Counted from the first letter of the stretch, positions 26,278 through 35,843 are shown. The stretch is DNA of 64,000 nt from Polaribacter porphyrae (GCF_002954685.1 NZ_MSCN01000001.1:3080841-3144840), one strand, 5' to 3'. Made by a program: numbers and translations. The notes: a model not told the origin generated them from the sequence alone.

Positions 26278-28200
26278 TTATAGTGGAATTTTAATAGTTA
26301 CTAAAGTACCACTTTTAGGGCTTGGTTCAAAATTAACATTACCATTTACCATGTCTAATCTACTAGTTATGTTGAGTAAGCCAATTCCTTTTTTATCCTC
26401 TTTGGATGAAAAACCAACACCATTATCTTCTACGATTAAAATGGCAGTATTATTTGAATTAAATAATTGCACACTAACTTCACTTGCTTTGCTATGTTTT
26501 ATTATATTATTGATAAGTTCTTGAGTAATTCTATATATGGTTACTTCAATTTTTTCTGGTAGGCGTTCATCAATATTATAATGCTCTAAACTGTATGTAA
26601 TGTTAGATAACTTTAAACTACCTTCAAGTAAATCATTTAAAGCAGGTATAATACCCAACTCTTTTAATGCTCTTGGCATCATTTGATGCGAAATATTTCT
26701 TAAATCTTTGTTCGAGTTTTCTAAACTTTCTAAAACTTCTTTTGTATCTTCATTTTCAGTTAAATTTTGTTTAGAAAATAAATTTCTCGACTTTAAGATT
26801 ACACTACCAATTTGTTGTACAACTCCATCATGTAATTCTCTAGCTATTTTATTACGTTCTTCTTCTTGGGCATCAATAATCGCTTTAAAACCTTTCTCTT
26901 TTTCAGCAACTATTGCTTCTTGGTTTTTTCGTTTTCTTCGTTGAGAAATTGCGAAAAATAGTACTATTGATATTGCTAATCCTCCAAATAAAATATAAGC
27001 CCAAATCTTTGTTTTTGCTAGAGAAAGCTCTGTTTCTGCTTTTTCTGTTCTGGTTTGTAATAGCTGATTTTCCTTTTTTTCTGTTTGATATTTTACTTCT
27101 AACTCTACCAATTCTTTACTATTTTTTTCATTAAAATAGGAGTCTGACAGACTATCTTTCTTAACTTTATATTGTATAGCTTTTTTCTTATTTCCTTGTA
27201 CACCGTAAATGATTGATAAAAAATAGTAAATTTCAGCTACTTTTTGTTTATCTATATTTTTCTCAAAATAGGGTAGTGCACGTAATAAATATGCCTTCGA
27301 TTTTTTTAATTGAGATAGTTCAAAATACTGCTCTCCTAATAAATAATTTAGACCTGCAATTTCTACTTCAGAGTTTAAAAATGATTTATATTTCAATGCT
27401 TCATTTGAAGTTTCTATAGCTTTATTTACCTCATTATTTTTAAAATAAATTCTAGCCAAACCATTTAAAGCAATGCTTAATGTTCTGAAGTTTTCATTTT
27501 TTTTGGTAAGCTCAATTGCACGTTTGTAATATTGTATAGATTTTTTAAATTTTTTTTGTAACCTATATATAGAAGCTATATTATTATATAGATTTCCAGT
27601 AAGTTTTTCATCTTTTATTTCTAAAGCATAATCTAATATTTCAAAATTATAGTTTAATGCTTTTTGATAATTTCTTAAGTCTTTGTTTAAAGAAGCAAGA
27701 TTACTTTTAATGATGTTTGAGTAATTTAGAATTCCTTTTTGTTCAAAAATTTTAACAGCATTTAACCCATAAATCATTGCAGAATCTGGTTGATTAAATT
27801 TAATATAGAATGCCATTAAATTGGCATTAATTTTAGCCACACCTAAAGTGTCTTTCAAATCTTTACGAATTGAAGAAGCTTTCTTATAGTACTCTTCACT
27901 TAACTTGGTATCTCCTTTTATCAAATAAACACCAGCTAAATCACTATACTGTTGAGCTAACAGTGGTTTTAAATCTATTATTTTTAGTAAGTCTAGTCCT
28001 TTATTTCCGTACTTTAGAGAAGAATCGATTGAAAACTCTTTATAATACCAGGTTAAATCTCCATAAATTTTTGCTTTTAAAGAATCATCGTCAGTTTTAA
28101 GTAATTGACTTTTTAAATTTAATATCTTTTCTTTATTATTTTGAGAAAAGCTAGTAGAAATTACAAATAAAAATAAGAGTAAGAAGAATAATTTTTTCAT
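26278..28200 (-). CDS. Sensor histidine kinase with periplasmic TPR repeats
   Basis: 640 residues: signal peptide (1-19), about six TPR-like repeats (40-345), a coiled coil (360-397), one membrane helix (399-420), then HisKA_3 with EEERNKIARELHDGVVQQIG (phospho-acceptor His457) and a HATPase domain (VEDNGVGFS, GIGLLNI). This layout is a common Bacteroidota type in which TPRs sense a protein or peptide. It phosphorylates the downstream regulator. Signal unknown. Confidence 0.93.
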   Translation of the reverse strand: MKKLFFLLLFLFVISTSFSQNNKEKILNLKSQLLKTDDDSLKAKIYGDLTWYYKEFSIDSSLKYGNKGLDLLKIIDLKPLLAQQYSDLAGVYLIKGDTKLSEEYYKKASSIRKDLKDTLGVAKINANLMAFYIKFNQPDSAMIYGLNAVKIFEQKGILNYSNIIKSNLASLNKDLRNYQKALNYNFEILDYALEIKDEKLTGNLYNNIASIYRLQKKFKKSIQYYKRAIELTKKNENFRTLSIALNGLARIYFKNNEVNKAIETSNEALKYKSFLNSEVEIAGLNYLLGEQYFELSQLKKSKAYLLRALPYFEKNIDKQKVAEIYYFLSIIYGVQGNKKKAIQYKVKKDSLSDSYFNEKNSKELVELEVKYQTEKKENQLLQTRTEKAETELSLAKTKIWAYILFGGLAISIVLFFAISQRRKRKNQEAIVAEKEKGFKAIIDAQEEERNKIARELHDGVVQQIGSVILKSRNLFSKQNLTENEDTKEVLESLENSNKDLRNISHQMMPRALKELGIIPALNDLLEGSLKLSNITYSLEHYNIDERLPEKIEVTIYRITQELINNIIKHSKASEVSVQLFNSNNTAILIVEDNGVGFSSKEDKKGIGLLNITSRLDMVNGNVNFEPSPKSGTLVTIKIPL

Positions 28201-28283
28201 AGTTAGGTAGTTTTAACAAATATGAAAAAAAATAGTTTTTTATAAAAATTTTAAGCTAATAAATTCATAATCAGTAATCAATA

Positions 28284-28316
28284 AAAAAATAGACTTTTAT
28301 ATAAAAGTCTATTTTT
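28284..28316 (-). terminator. Terminator of purF
   Basis: AAAAATAGACTTTTATATAAAAGTCTATTTTT forms an 11-bp stem with a 6-base loop and U-rich ends in both directions. It lies between the purF stop and the kinase gene start. Confidence 0.88.
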
Positions 28317-28339
28317 AAAGTAAATGTTAGTTTTTTAAA

Positions 28340-30238
28340 TTAATATGCTCTTTCGTTATTGCCTTCATAAAAATTGATAAAAGCTTTATTTACCACACGC
28401 ATTCCTCCAGGAGTAGGATAGTTTCCTGTAAAATACCAATCGCCTAAATTATCTGGGCAAGCTTTGTGCAAACCTTCTATAGATTGATAAATTACTTCAA
28501 CATCAGCTTTTATATCTTCAGTTTTTAACATTTGCGCAATTTTAGTAGAAATTTGTTCTGCTGTAAACGGACTGTAAATGTCTTTAACGTAGTTTACAAT
28601 TTCAGTATCATCTTTGGTTTGTTGTGCTTTACATTTTTTATAAACCTCATCTACAATATAATATTGATTTGTTTCTTTTAATAATTCTAAAGCAGCTTTA
28701 AAAGCGATAAAAGCTTCAATTCTAGCCATATCAATTCCATAACAATCTGGATATCTAATTTGTGGGGCAGAAGAAACTACTACTATTTTTTTAGGGTTTA
28801 ATCTATCTAAAATCCTGATTATACTCTTTTTAAGTGTGGTTCCGCGTACAATACTATCATCTATAATTACCAGATTATCTGTAGGTTTTACAACACCATA
28901 TGTAATATCGTAAACGTGTTCTACTAAATCGTCTCGTGAATTATCATCAGCTATAAAAGTTCTTAATTTTGCATCTTTTATGGCTATTTTTTCAAAACGT
29001 GGTCTTTCTGATAAAATTTCTGTAACTCTTTGTGCTGATAATTTTGTGCCTCCAGCAAGGATTTTTGCTGTTTTTTGTTGATTTAATAAATCTTCAGCAG
29101 CTTCTGTCATTCCATAAAAAGAGGTTTCAGCTGTGTTTGGAATAAAGGAAAAAACAGTATTTGAAACATCAGAATTTATAGATTTTAAAATTTTAGGAAA
29201 TACATATTTCCCTAAATTTTTACGTTCTTCATAAATACTAGCATCACTTCCTCTAGAAAAATAAATACGCTCAAAAGAGCATGCTTTTTTTTCTTGAGGT
29301 TCATTTACTTTTTTTATTGAAACAGCTCCACTTTTTTTAATGATTAGAGCATGCCCTCTTTTTAATTCTTTAACTTTATCTATGGTAACATTAAATACAG
29401 TTTGAATTACAGGTCTTTCTGAAGCTACAACTACAACTTCGTCATCTTCGTAAAAAAATGTAGGTCTAATTCCATTAGGATCTCTTAACACAAAAGCATC
29501 TCCATGACCTACTAAACCAGCCATTGCATAGCCACCATCCCAATTTTTAGATGATCTTTTTAGTATTTTTTTTAAGCTTAAATTTTCTTCAATAAAGGGT
29601 GATGCATCTCTTTTATTGAATCCTTTTTTCTTGGCTTGTTGGTAGAGTTTTGCAACTTCATCTTCTAAAAAATGACCAATTTTTTCCATTACAGTTACAG
29701 TATCTGTAAACTCTTTTGGATGCTGACCTAGCTCAACTAATTCTTGTAGCATTTGGTTAGAATTAGTCATATTAAAATTACCAGCTACAATAAGATTTTT
29801 GTGTTTCCAGTTACTTTGTCGCAAAAAAGGATGCACACTTTCTATACTATTTTTCCCAAAAGTTCCATAACGTACATGCCCAAGAAATAAGTTTCCAATG
29901 TAGGGCATATTTTCTTCTTGCCATTTTACATCTTCTTTTTTTTCTGGTTTTACCTCAAAAACACCATTTATTCTTTCATTAATTTGAGCAAAAATATCTT
30001 GTATAGGTTGCGATTGGTTTGAACGAATTCTACTTACATAACGTGTGCCAGGTTCAACATTAAACTTTACACTTGCAAAACCAGCACCATCTTGTCCTCG
30101 ATTGTGTTGTTTTTCCATCAACAAGTACATTTTATTTATTCCATAAAAAGCAGAACCGTATTTGTCTTTATAAAATTGTAGTGGTTTTTTTAAGCGAACA
30201 AGTGCAATTCCACATTCGTGTTTAATAGCATCACTCAT
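28340..30238 (-). CDS. purF: Amidophosphoribosyltransferase (long Bacteroidota form)
   Basis: 632 residues. The nucleophile Cys9 follows a short propeptide MSDAIKHE, then NRGQDGAG and HVRYGTFG of the glutaminase domain, and VIIDDSIVRGTT (PRPP-binding loop) of the phosphoribosyltransferase domain. It adds ammonia from glutamine to PRPP, the first step of purine synthesis. It is longer than the E. coli enzyme (about 505 residues); extra C-terminal residues (about 540-632) have no obvious motif. A second, shorter PurF may exist elsewhere. Confidence 0.9.
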   Translation of the reverse strand: MSDAIKHECGIALVRLKKPLQFYKDKYGSAFYGINKMYLLMEKQHNRGQDGAGFASVKFNVEPGTRYVSRIRSNQSQPIQDIFAQINERINGVFEVKPEKKEDVKWQEENMPYIGNLFLGHVRYGTFGKNSIESVHPFLRQSNWKHKNLIVAGNFNMTNSNQMLQELVELGQHPKEFTDTVTVMEKIGHFLEDEVAKLYQQAKKKGFNKRDASPFIEENLSLKKILKRSSKNWDGGYAMAGLVGHGDAFVLRDPNGIRPTFFYEDDEVVVVASERPVIQTVFNVTIDKVKELKRGHALIIKKSGAVSIKKVNEPQEKKACSFERIYFSRGSDASIYEERKNLGKYVFPKILKSINSDVSNTVFSFIPNTAETSFYGMTEAAEDLLNQQKTAKILAGGTKLSAQRVTEILSERPRFEKIAIKDAKLRTFIADDNSRDDLVEHVYDITYGVVKPTDNLVIIDDSIVRGTTLKKSIIRILDRLNPKKIVVVSSAPQIRYPDCYGIDMARIEAFIAFKAALELLKETNQYYIVDEVYKKCKAQQTKDDTEIVNYVKDIYSPFTAEQISTKIAQMLKTEDIKADVEVIYQSIEGLHKACPDNLGDWYFTGNYPTPGGMRVVNKAFINFYEGNNERAY

Positions 30239-30270
30239 TTGTATATAATCGTTTTTGTTTTTAAAATGTA

Positions 30271-30302
30271 TAAAAAAATCCGCGTTTTTAGGCGCGGATT
30301 TT
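30271..30302 (-). terminator. Terminator between pfkB-family gene and purF
   Basis: AAATCCGCG, a short loop and CGCGGATTT followed by T-run in both directions. It sits between the stop of the sugar-kinase gene and the purF start, so the two genes are not a simple operon. Confidence 0.88.
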
Positions 30303-30305
30303 TAG

Positions 30306-31232
30306 TTATGATAATTCAATATCGAATTGTGTTAATTCTTTAAATGCTTGCAAGCGATTTTTCACTTCATCACTTGTAAGCTCTTGCATTCGTTCTGTTC
30401 CAAATTTCTCTACACAAAAGGATGCTAAATTAGAACCATAAATAATTGCATTTTTCATATTCTCAAAAGAGATATCTTCTGTTTTTGCCAAATAGCCACA
30501 GAAACCTCCAGCAAAAGTATCTCCTGCACCTGTTGGATCAAAAACCTCTGCTAAAGGTAAAGCTGGGGCAAAAAACATTTTACCATCATTAAATAACAAT
30601 GCTCCATGTTCTCCTTTTTTAATTACAACATATTTGGGTCCCATAGTATGGATTTTTTTGGCAGCATTTACCAAAGAATATTCACCAGAAAGCTGACGAG
30701 CTTCTTCATCATTAATCGTAATTACATCTACTCTTTTTAAAACATCATGCAACTCGTTTAGAGAAATATCCATCCAGAAATTCATTGTGTCTAAAACTAC
30801 CAACTTTGGTCTTTCTGTCATTTGATCTAAAACAGATGCTTGCACTAAAGGATGTAAGTTTCCTAACATTACAATACCTGCATTTTTAAAAGCTTCTGGC
30901 ACAACTGGCTTAAAATTTTCTAATACATTCAACTCAGTAATTAAGGTATCTCTAGAGTTCATATCATTATGATATTTACCACTCCAGAAAAAAGTTTTTC
31001 CTTCTTTAATAATTTCAATACCATCTGTGTTGATGCCTTTGGTGTTCATCATATTTAAATAGTCTTGAGGAAAATCTCCACCAACAACAGAAACAACTCC
31101 TGTATCTATTCCAAATTGACTTGCTGCTAAACCCACAAAAGTTCCAGAACCACCAAGAATTTTATCGGTTTTTCCAAAAGGAGTTTCAATTGCATCAAAA
31201 GCTACTGTACCAACTGCTAATAATTTACTCAT
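30306..31232 (-). CDS. PfkB-family sugar/nucleoside kinase
   Basis: 308 residues. The GGSGTFVGLAASQFG start (substrate site) and DPTGAGDTFAGGF near the C-terminus (catalytic Asp and anion hole) are the two PfkB signatures. The family phosphorylates sugars or nucleosides such as ribose, fructose or adenosine with ATP. The exact substrate is not evident. Its neighbour purF makes a purine or ribose substrate plausible. A short hairpin (CCTTCCT/AGGAAGG, 31246-31262) lies just upstream of its start. Confidence 0.88.
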   Translation of the reverse strand: MSKLLAVGTVAFDAIETPFGKTDKILGGSGTFVGLAASQFGIDTGVVSVVGGDFPQDYLNMMNTKGINTDGIEIIKEGKTFFWSGKYHNDMNSRDTLITELNVLENFKPVVPEAFKNAGIVMLGNLHPLVQASVLDQMTERPKLVVLDTMNFWMDISLNELHDVLKRVDVITINDEEARQLSGEYSLVNAAKKIHTMGPKYVVIKKGEHGALLFNDGKMFFAPALPLAEVFDPTGAGDTFAGGFCGYLAKTEDISFENMKNAIIYGSNLASFCVEKFGTERMQELTSDEVKNRLQAFKELTQFDIELS

Positions 31233-31361
31233 TTTACTATTCTAACCTTCCTAAAAGGAAGGAATTTGTTAGTTAATTAACTCTATTTACTTGCTTTTAT
31301 CGTATTTTTGCCACTTGTTAAAATGGTGTTTTATACAAAGCCACAAAAATAAGTTTAAAAA

Positions 31362-31787
31362 ATGACTATCAAAGAAATACAAGAAGAAATTATTGACGAG
31401 TTTTCTATGTTTGATGATTGGATGGAACGTTATGAATACATCATAGAATTGGGTAAATCTTTGCCAATGATAGATGAGCAATATAAACTAGAAGAAAATT
31501 TAATTAAAGGATGCCAATCTAAAGTGTGGTTGTTTTCAGAATTAAATGAAGATAAAATAAGTTATACAGCAGACAGTGATGCTATTTTAACAAAGGGAAT
31601 AGTTGCTCTTTTATTGCGTGTATATTCAAATCAAAAACCAGCAGATATTTTAACTGCTGAAACTAATTTTATAGATAAAATTGGGTTAAAAGAACATTTA
31701 TCTCCAACAAGAGCAAATGGATTAGTTTCTATGGTTAAACAGATAAAAATGTATGCAATTGCACAGCAAACTCGAATGACAAATTAA
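31362..31787 (+). CDS. sufE: SufE-type cysteine desulfurase activator
   Basis: 141 residues. GCQSKVWLF (Cys51 is the sulfur acceptor) and the conserved EFSMFDDWMERYEYIIELGKSLP stretch are diagnostic. SufE accepts persulfide sulfur from SufS and stimulates it during Fe-S cluster assembly. Eleven bases separate it from the SufT-like gene, so they share a transcript. The rest of the SUF operon is elsewhere. Confidence 0.95.
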   Translation: MTIKEIQEEIIDEFSMFDDWMERYEYIIELGKSLPMIDEQYKLEENLIKGCQSKVWLFSELNEDKISYTADSDAILTKGIVALLLRVYSNQKPADILTAETNFIDKIGLKEHLSPTRANGLVSMVKQIKMYAIAQQTRMTN

Positions 31788-31798
31788 GACATTTAAAA

Positions 31799-32119
31799 AT
31801 GACAGATAAAGAATTAGAAGAGATTGGAGATAAAATTATAAGAGTTTTAAAAACCATCTATGATCCAGAAATTCCTGTAGATATCTACGAATTGGGTTTA
31901 ATTTATGATGTTTTTGTTTCTGATGAAAACAATGCAAAAATATTAATGACCTTAACTTCTCCAAACTGTCCAGTAGCAGAAACGTTACCTGTAGAAGTTG
32001 AAGACAAAGTAAAAACACTAAAGCAAATAAATGATTGTGAAGTAGAAATTACTTTTGACCCAACTTGGACACAAGATATGATGAGTGAAGAAGCAAAACT
32101 AGAATTAGGGATGCTTTAA
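31799..32119 (+). CDS. SUF-type MIP18/DUF59 Fe-S assembly protein
   Basis: 106 residues, a single DUF59 domain: YDPEIPVDIYELGLIYDV, TLTSPNCPVAETLP (conserved Cys61) and ITFDPTWTQDMMSEEA. It helps Fe-S maturation in Bacteroidota (SufT-like). It follows sufE by 11 bases. A REP-like sequence and related repeats fill the next 110 bases. Confidence 0.9.
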   Translation: MTDKELEEIGDKIIRVLKTIYDPEIPVDIYELGLIYDVFVSDENNAKILMTLTSPNCPVAETLPVEVEDKVKTLKQINDCEVEITFDPTWTQDMMSEEAKLELGML

Positions 32120-32130
32120 AAAAGTTTTCA

Positions 32131-32209
32131 GTTGGCAGTTGCTGTTTTCAGTAAAAAATAACAACTGTCATTTCGAAATGAGCTTTTTTAAGCGATTGAG
32201 AAATCTCAA
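32131..32209. repeat. CAGTTGGCAGTTG-type repeat and adjacent dispersed element
   Basis: The repeat CAGTTGGCAGTTG (about 32131-32143) is a reverse-complement relative of the units in the TPP riboswitch P3 arm. It is followed by the dispersed element 32166-32209, running TGTCATTTCG to AAATCTCA. Both lie between the SufT-like and DUF2480 genes. Confidence 0.6.
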
Positions 32210-32229
32210 CTTTGATACTAAATAAAAAA

Positions 32230-32739
32230 ATGGCAGAAGAAATTATAAACAGAGTAGCAAACAGCAAACTAAAAACCTTTGATTTAGAAGAAATATATCC
32301 TGAAGGAAAACGTGTTTTATTTGATATTAAAGATTGGTTGTTTCAAGAATTGATTTTAAAAGAAACTGACTTTAGAAATCATGTAAAAAACCATGATTGG
32401 TCTCAATACAAAGATAATTTTGTGGCAGTAACTTGTTCTGTTGATGCTATTATACCTTCTTGGGCATTTATGTTAGTTGCATCAGAATTAACACCTTACG
32501 CAAATAAAGTTGTTATTGGTAATTTAGAATTATTAGAAACTGTAATTTACCAAGAGTTGATTTCATTTTTAGATTTTAAAGACTTTACCAACAAGCCAGT
32601 TATTTTAAAAGGTTGTGCAGATAAACCTATCCCAAACTCTGCTTTTGCTTTTTTAATAGAAAAATTACAGCCTATTGTTAAAAGTATCATGTTTGGTGAG
32701 GCCTGCTCAACTGTACCATTATACAAGTCAAAAAAATAA
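32230..32739 (+). CDS. DUF2480 family protein
   Basis: 169 residues from the ATG at 32230; the TTG at 32212 lies in the upstream repeat and is not a likely start. The sequence MAEEIINRVANSKLKTFDLEEIYPEG and the ending KGCADKPIPNSAF, KSIMFGEACSTVPLYK match the Bacteroidota-only DUF2480 family. Two Cys pairs are visible (C76, C142/C164 region). It is often near Suf genes; function unknown, an Fe-S related role is inference from position. Confidence 0.85.
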   Translation: MAEEIINRVANSKLKTFDLEEIYPEGKRVLFDIKDWLFQELILKETDFRNHVKNHDWSQYKDNFVAVTCSVDAIIPSWAFMLVASELTPYANKVVIGNLELLETVIYQELISFLDFKDFTNKPVILKGCADKPIPNSAFAFLIEKLQPIVKSIMFGEACSTVPLYKSKK

Positions 32740-32774
32740 TGTTATTAGATATATATTATAAATAGAGTTTTGTT

Positions 32775-33629
32775 ATGAAAAGAATTTTTTACATCTTTTT
32801 CATTCTATTTGCAATTAGCTTACAATCACAGAAAAAGAAAGAACCACTTCCAAAATGGAAAATAAATGGAAGATTTGCTTTTATTTTTAATCAATCATCA
32901 TTTTCTAATTGGGCTTCTGGTGGTGAAAACACTGTTGCTGGTAACATTAATATTAATTATGATTTTAATTATAAAAAAAACAATGTTAACTGGGATACAA
33001 GATTAATTACAAGTTACGGTTTAAGTTATATAGAAGATAAAGGATATAGAAAAACAGATGATAGACTTGAAATTAATTCTCTATTAGGTTATAAAACCAC
33101 TAAATATTGGTTTTTATCATTTATTGTAAATTTCAGAACCCAATACACAAAAGGATATAATTACAAAGTAGAGCCAAGAGTTTTAGTATCCGAATTTTTA
33201 TCACCTGCATATTTAACTTTTGGTCCTGGTATGCTTTGGAAAAAATCTGACAACTTAAATTTTAATATTGCACCTGCAAATGCTAGATATACTTTTGTAA
33301 ATGATTTTTTTTCAGGTAAATTTGGTGTAGAAGAAGGTAGAAACACCGCTTTTGGTATTGGATTCAACTTTTCTGGGTACTACAAATTTAATTTGATGGA
33401 GAATATTGAAATGGAAAATATTTTAAATCTATATACTGATTATTTAGCTAATCTTGGTAATATTGATGTAGATTACCAAACCAATATTCGCTTTAAAGTA
33501 AACAAGTATATAAAAATGCACACCACGTTTCATACTATTATAGATGATAATTCCTCGTCAAGAATACAATTTAGACAACTTTTTGGATTGGGAGTAAATT
33601 ATACCTTTCATGAAAAAGTGACTTATTAA
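32775..33629 (+). CDS. DUF3078 protein, outer-membrane or surface beta-rich, copy 1
   Basis: 284 residues with a signal peptide (MKRIFYIFFILFAISLQSQ). The core SSFSNWASGGENTVAGNIN and the many alternating hydrophobic strands resemble the DUF3078 family of Bacteroidota, thought to be barrel-like. The terminal residues GVNYTFHEKVTY end with an aromatic. Precedes a second DUF3078 gene by 64 bases. Confidence 0.85.
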   Translation: MKRIFYIFFILFAISLQSQKKKEPLPKWKINGRFAFIFNQSSFSNWASGGENTVAGNININYDFNYKKNNVNWDTRLITSYGLSYIEDKGYRKTDDRLEINSLLGYKTTKYWFLSFIVNFRTQYTKGYNYKVEPRVLVSEFLSPAYLTFGPGMLWKKSDNLNFNIAPANARYTFVNDFFSGKFGVEEGRNTAFGIGFNFSGYYKFNLMENIEMENILNLYTDYLANLGNIDVDYQTNIRFKVNKYIKMHTTFHTIIDDNSSSRIQFRQLFGLGVNYTFHEKVTY

Positions 33630-33636
33630 TCTTTTT

Positions 33637-33665
33637 TTGGTCTAAACAATAAAAGTGTATTTTTG
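33637..33665 (+). promoter_or_regulatory. Promoter before second DUF3078 gene
   Basis: TTG (33637-33639), 18-base spacer, TATTTTTG (33658-33665), an exact fit to TTG-N17-23-TAnnTTTG. The ATG is 28 bases downstream, so this copy can be transcribed on its own. Confidence 0.72.
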
Positions 33666-33693
33666 CACGTCGAAATAAAAAAATCAATTAAAA

Positions 33694-34632
33694 ATGAAAA
33701 AATTAACAATCTTACTTTTATTGGTAGGGATTAACTTTTCTGTAAATGGACAGACTGCAGAAGAATTAAAAAAAGAATTGGCTTCTAAAAAAGATTCAAT
33801 TTCTAAATTACAGGCTAAAGCAAATGCTATACAAGGTAAAATAGACGCACTTCCTGGTTGGAGAAAAGGTGCTTTTGGTACAGTAGGTATGAGTCTATCA
33901 GGTTTTAATAACTGGTATGCAAGAAATGCTCCAGATGCAAATGCAGGAAACATTGGAATTACAGTAAATGCTTTTGCTAATTTAATAGAAGATAAATTTT
34001 TCTGGAGAAACTCTATGAACATTAATCTTGGTTGGGTTAAGCTAGATGATAAAAATGTAACTGGAGATGAAGGCTTTGATACAGCTACAGATGTATTTAA
34101 TATTAGCTCTTTATATGGTAGAAGATTAAATAAAAAATGGGCTGTGTCTGGTTTACTAGAATATAGAACTACTTTTATAGATAATTTTAATGATCCTGGT
34201 TATTTAGATTTAGGTGCAGGTTTAACTTGGACACCTACAAACAACTTAGTAGTTGTAATACATCCAGGAAACTATAACTTTGTATTTAGTAGTGGTAATA
34301 CTGTTTTTGATTCTTCTCTTGGAGCAAAAGTTGTAGCAGATTATACTAAAAAATACAATAAATTAAGTGTAAAATCTAATTTGTCATTATTTCAAAGTTA
34401 TGAAAGTTCTAACTTATCTAACTGGACATGGACCAACTCTTTTGGCTATACGTTATGGAAAGGAATTGGTTTAGGGTTTGAGTTTGGTTTACGTAATAAT
34501 AGACAAGAAGCTTTAAATAATGCAATTCTCGTAAATTCTGCTTTACCAGTTCCATTAACAACTCCAACATTTGATAGTATAGATAACAAACTGCAAACGT
34601 ATTGGTTATTTGGTTTAAGCTATGCTTTCTAA
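33694..34632 (+). CDS. DUF3078 protein, copy 2
   Basis: 312 residues with a signal peptide (MKKLTILLLLVGINFSVNGQ) and a short coiled-coil region (24-52). From GWRKGAFGTVGMSLSGFNNW on it is DUF3078: SLYGRRLNKKWAVSGLLEYRT, DPGYLDLGAGLTWTP, and a strand-rich C-terminus with terminal aromatic Phe. It differs from copy 1 by the coiled coil and longer barrel. Function unknown. Confidence 0.85.
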   Translation: MKKLTILLLLVGINFSVNGQTAEELKKELASKKDSISKLQAKANAIQGKIDALPGWRKGAFGTVGMSLSGFNNWYARNAPDANAGNIGITVNAFANLIEDKFFWRNSMNINLGWVKLDDKNVTGDEGFDTATDVFNISSLYGRRLNKKWAVSGLLEYRTTFIDNFNDPGYLDLGAGLTWTPTNNLVVVIHPGNYNFVFSSGNTVFDSSLGAKVVADYTKKYNKLSVKSNLSLFQSYESSNLSNWTWTNSFGYTLWKGIGLGFEFGLRNNRQEALNNAILVNSALPVPLTTPTFDSIDNKLQTYWLFGLSYAF

Positions 34633-34655
34633 ATAATTTTAAAAATCATATTTAT

Positions 34656-34682
34656 AAAACCTCAAGAACTTCTTGAGGTTTT
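34656..34682 (+). terminator. Terminator after DUF3078 copy 2
   Basis: AAAACCTCAAGAACTTCTTGAGGTTTT is a perfect hairpin with an 11-bp stem, followed by an AT-rich tail. Confidence 0.85.
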
Positions 34683-34692
34683 ATATTTTAGT

Positions 34693-34700
34693 TACTTTTG
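34693..34700 (+). promoter_or_regulatory. -7 box for the CNNM/CorC-type gene
   Basis: TACTTTTG matches TAnnTTTG. Its last three bases are the TTG that an extended reading would use as a start, which shows that the true start is the later ATG at 34719. Confidence 0.5.
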
Positions 34701-34718
34701 TATTCTAAATTCCTTTGG

Positions 34719-35831
34719 ATGACATTACTAATTATATACGCAACTATTTCAATTTTCTTTTCATTTCTTTGCTCTATTTTAGAAGCAGTGCTTTTAAGTA
34801 TTACCCCAACTTTTATCAATTTAAAAAAGAGTGATGGAGAAAGCTATGCAGCAGAATTAGAAACACTAAAAAAGGATGTAGATAAACCTTTAATTGCTAT
34901 TTTAACTATCAATACAATTGCACATACTGTAGGTGCAATTTTAGTGGGTGTACAAGCAAAAGTAGCTTATGCAGAGTTATATGGATCTACTACCAGAAGC
35001 GTTTTTGGTATTGAGTTTACAGAAGATGTTATGGTTGGAGTTGTTTCTACAATTATGACAATTTTGATTTTAGTAGCTTCAGAAATTATACCTAAAACAA
35101 TTGGTGCTACATACTGGAAAGGATTAGCAAATTTTACAGCAAAAGCCTTAAAAGTGATGATTTTTCCATTAAAATACACAGGTATTTTATGGATTTTACA
35201 ATTAACGACGAAACTAATTGGAGGTAAAGGTCATGGAAGTGTTTTAAGTAGAGAAGGGTTTTTAGTGATGGCAGATATGGCTGAAAAAGAAGGTGTTTTT
35301 AAGAAAAATGAAAGTAAAGTTATTAGAAATTTATTGGGTTTTAAAGAGATAAAAGTTAATGATGTAATGACACCAAGAACGGTTTTAGAAACTGCAGACG
35401 AAAGTCAAACCATTCAATCTTTTTATGATGGTCATAAAAAATTACGTTTTTCTAGAATTCCTGTTTTTAAAGAAAATCCTGATGAAATTACGGGTTATTT
35501 TTTAAAAGATAATTTATTAGAAGCTATTATCAATGGAAAAGGTAAAGAAACTTTGGCTTCTATTAGAAGAGATATTTTAATTACGAATAGAGAATTATCG
35601 ATACCAGATTTGTTTGATAAATTAATCAAAGAAAAAGAACACATAGCTTTAGTTGTAGATGAATATGGTTCTGTAAGTGGTTTAGTATCTCAAGAAGATG
35701 TAATTGAAACTTTATTAGGTTTAGAAATTATGGATGAGACTGATAATGTTGCAGACCTACAAGCATTAGCTAGAAAATCTTGGGAAACTCGTGCAAAAAA
35801 AATGGGAATTATTGAGGATGGGAATGAATAG
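34719..35831 (+). CDS. CNNM/CorC-type membrane protein with CBS domains
   Basis: 370 residues from the ATG at 34719. The N-terminal half is the DUF21/CNNM membrane domain (SIFFSFLCSILEAVLLSITP, IAILTINTIAHTVGAI, VASEIIPKTIGATYW). The rest has two CBS domains (VNDVMTPRTVLET, HIALVVDEYGSVSGLVSQEDVIETLLG). The family moves magnesium or other divalent ions across the inner membrane. There is no C-terminal CorC_HlyC domain visible, so this is a short form. Convergent with the CDF-like gene. Confidence 0.9.
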   Translation: MTLLIIYATISIFFSFLCSILEAVLLSITPTFINLKKSDGESYAAELETLKKDVDKPLIAILTINTIAHTVGAILVGVQAKVAYAELYGSTTRSVFGIEFTEDVMVGVVSTIMTILILVASEIIPKTIGATYWKGLANFTAKALKVMIFPLKYTGILWILQLTTKLIGGKGHGSVLSREGFLVMADMAEKEGVFKKNESKVIRNLLGFKEIKVNDVMTPRTVLETADESQTIQSFYDGHKKLRFSRIPVFKENPDEITGYFLKDNLLEAIINGKGKETLASIRRDILITNRELSIPDLFDKLIKEKEHIALVVDEYGSVSGLVSQEDVIETLLGLEIMDETDNVADLQALARKSWETRAKKMGIIEDGNE

Positions 35832-35843
35832 TTATTAAACCTT

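Noticed and set aside
31246..31262. CCTTCCT/AGGAAGG hairpin before the PfkB gene considered as a riboswitch or terminator
   Set aside because: Seven base pairs with no T-run and no conserved core; too small to support either.
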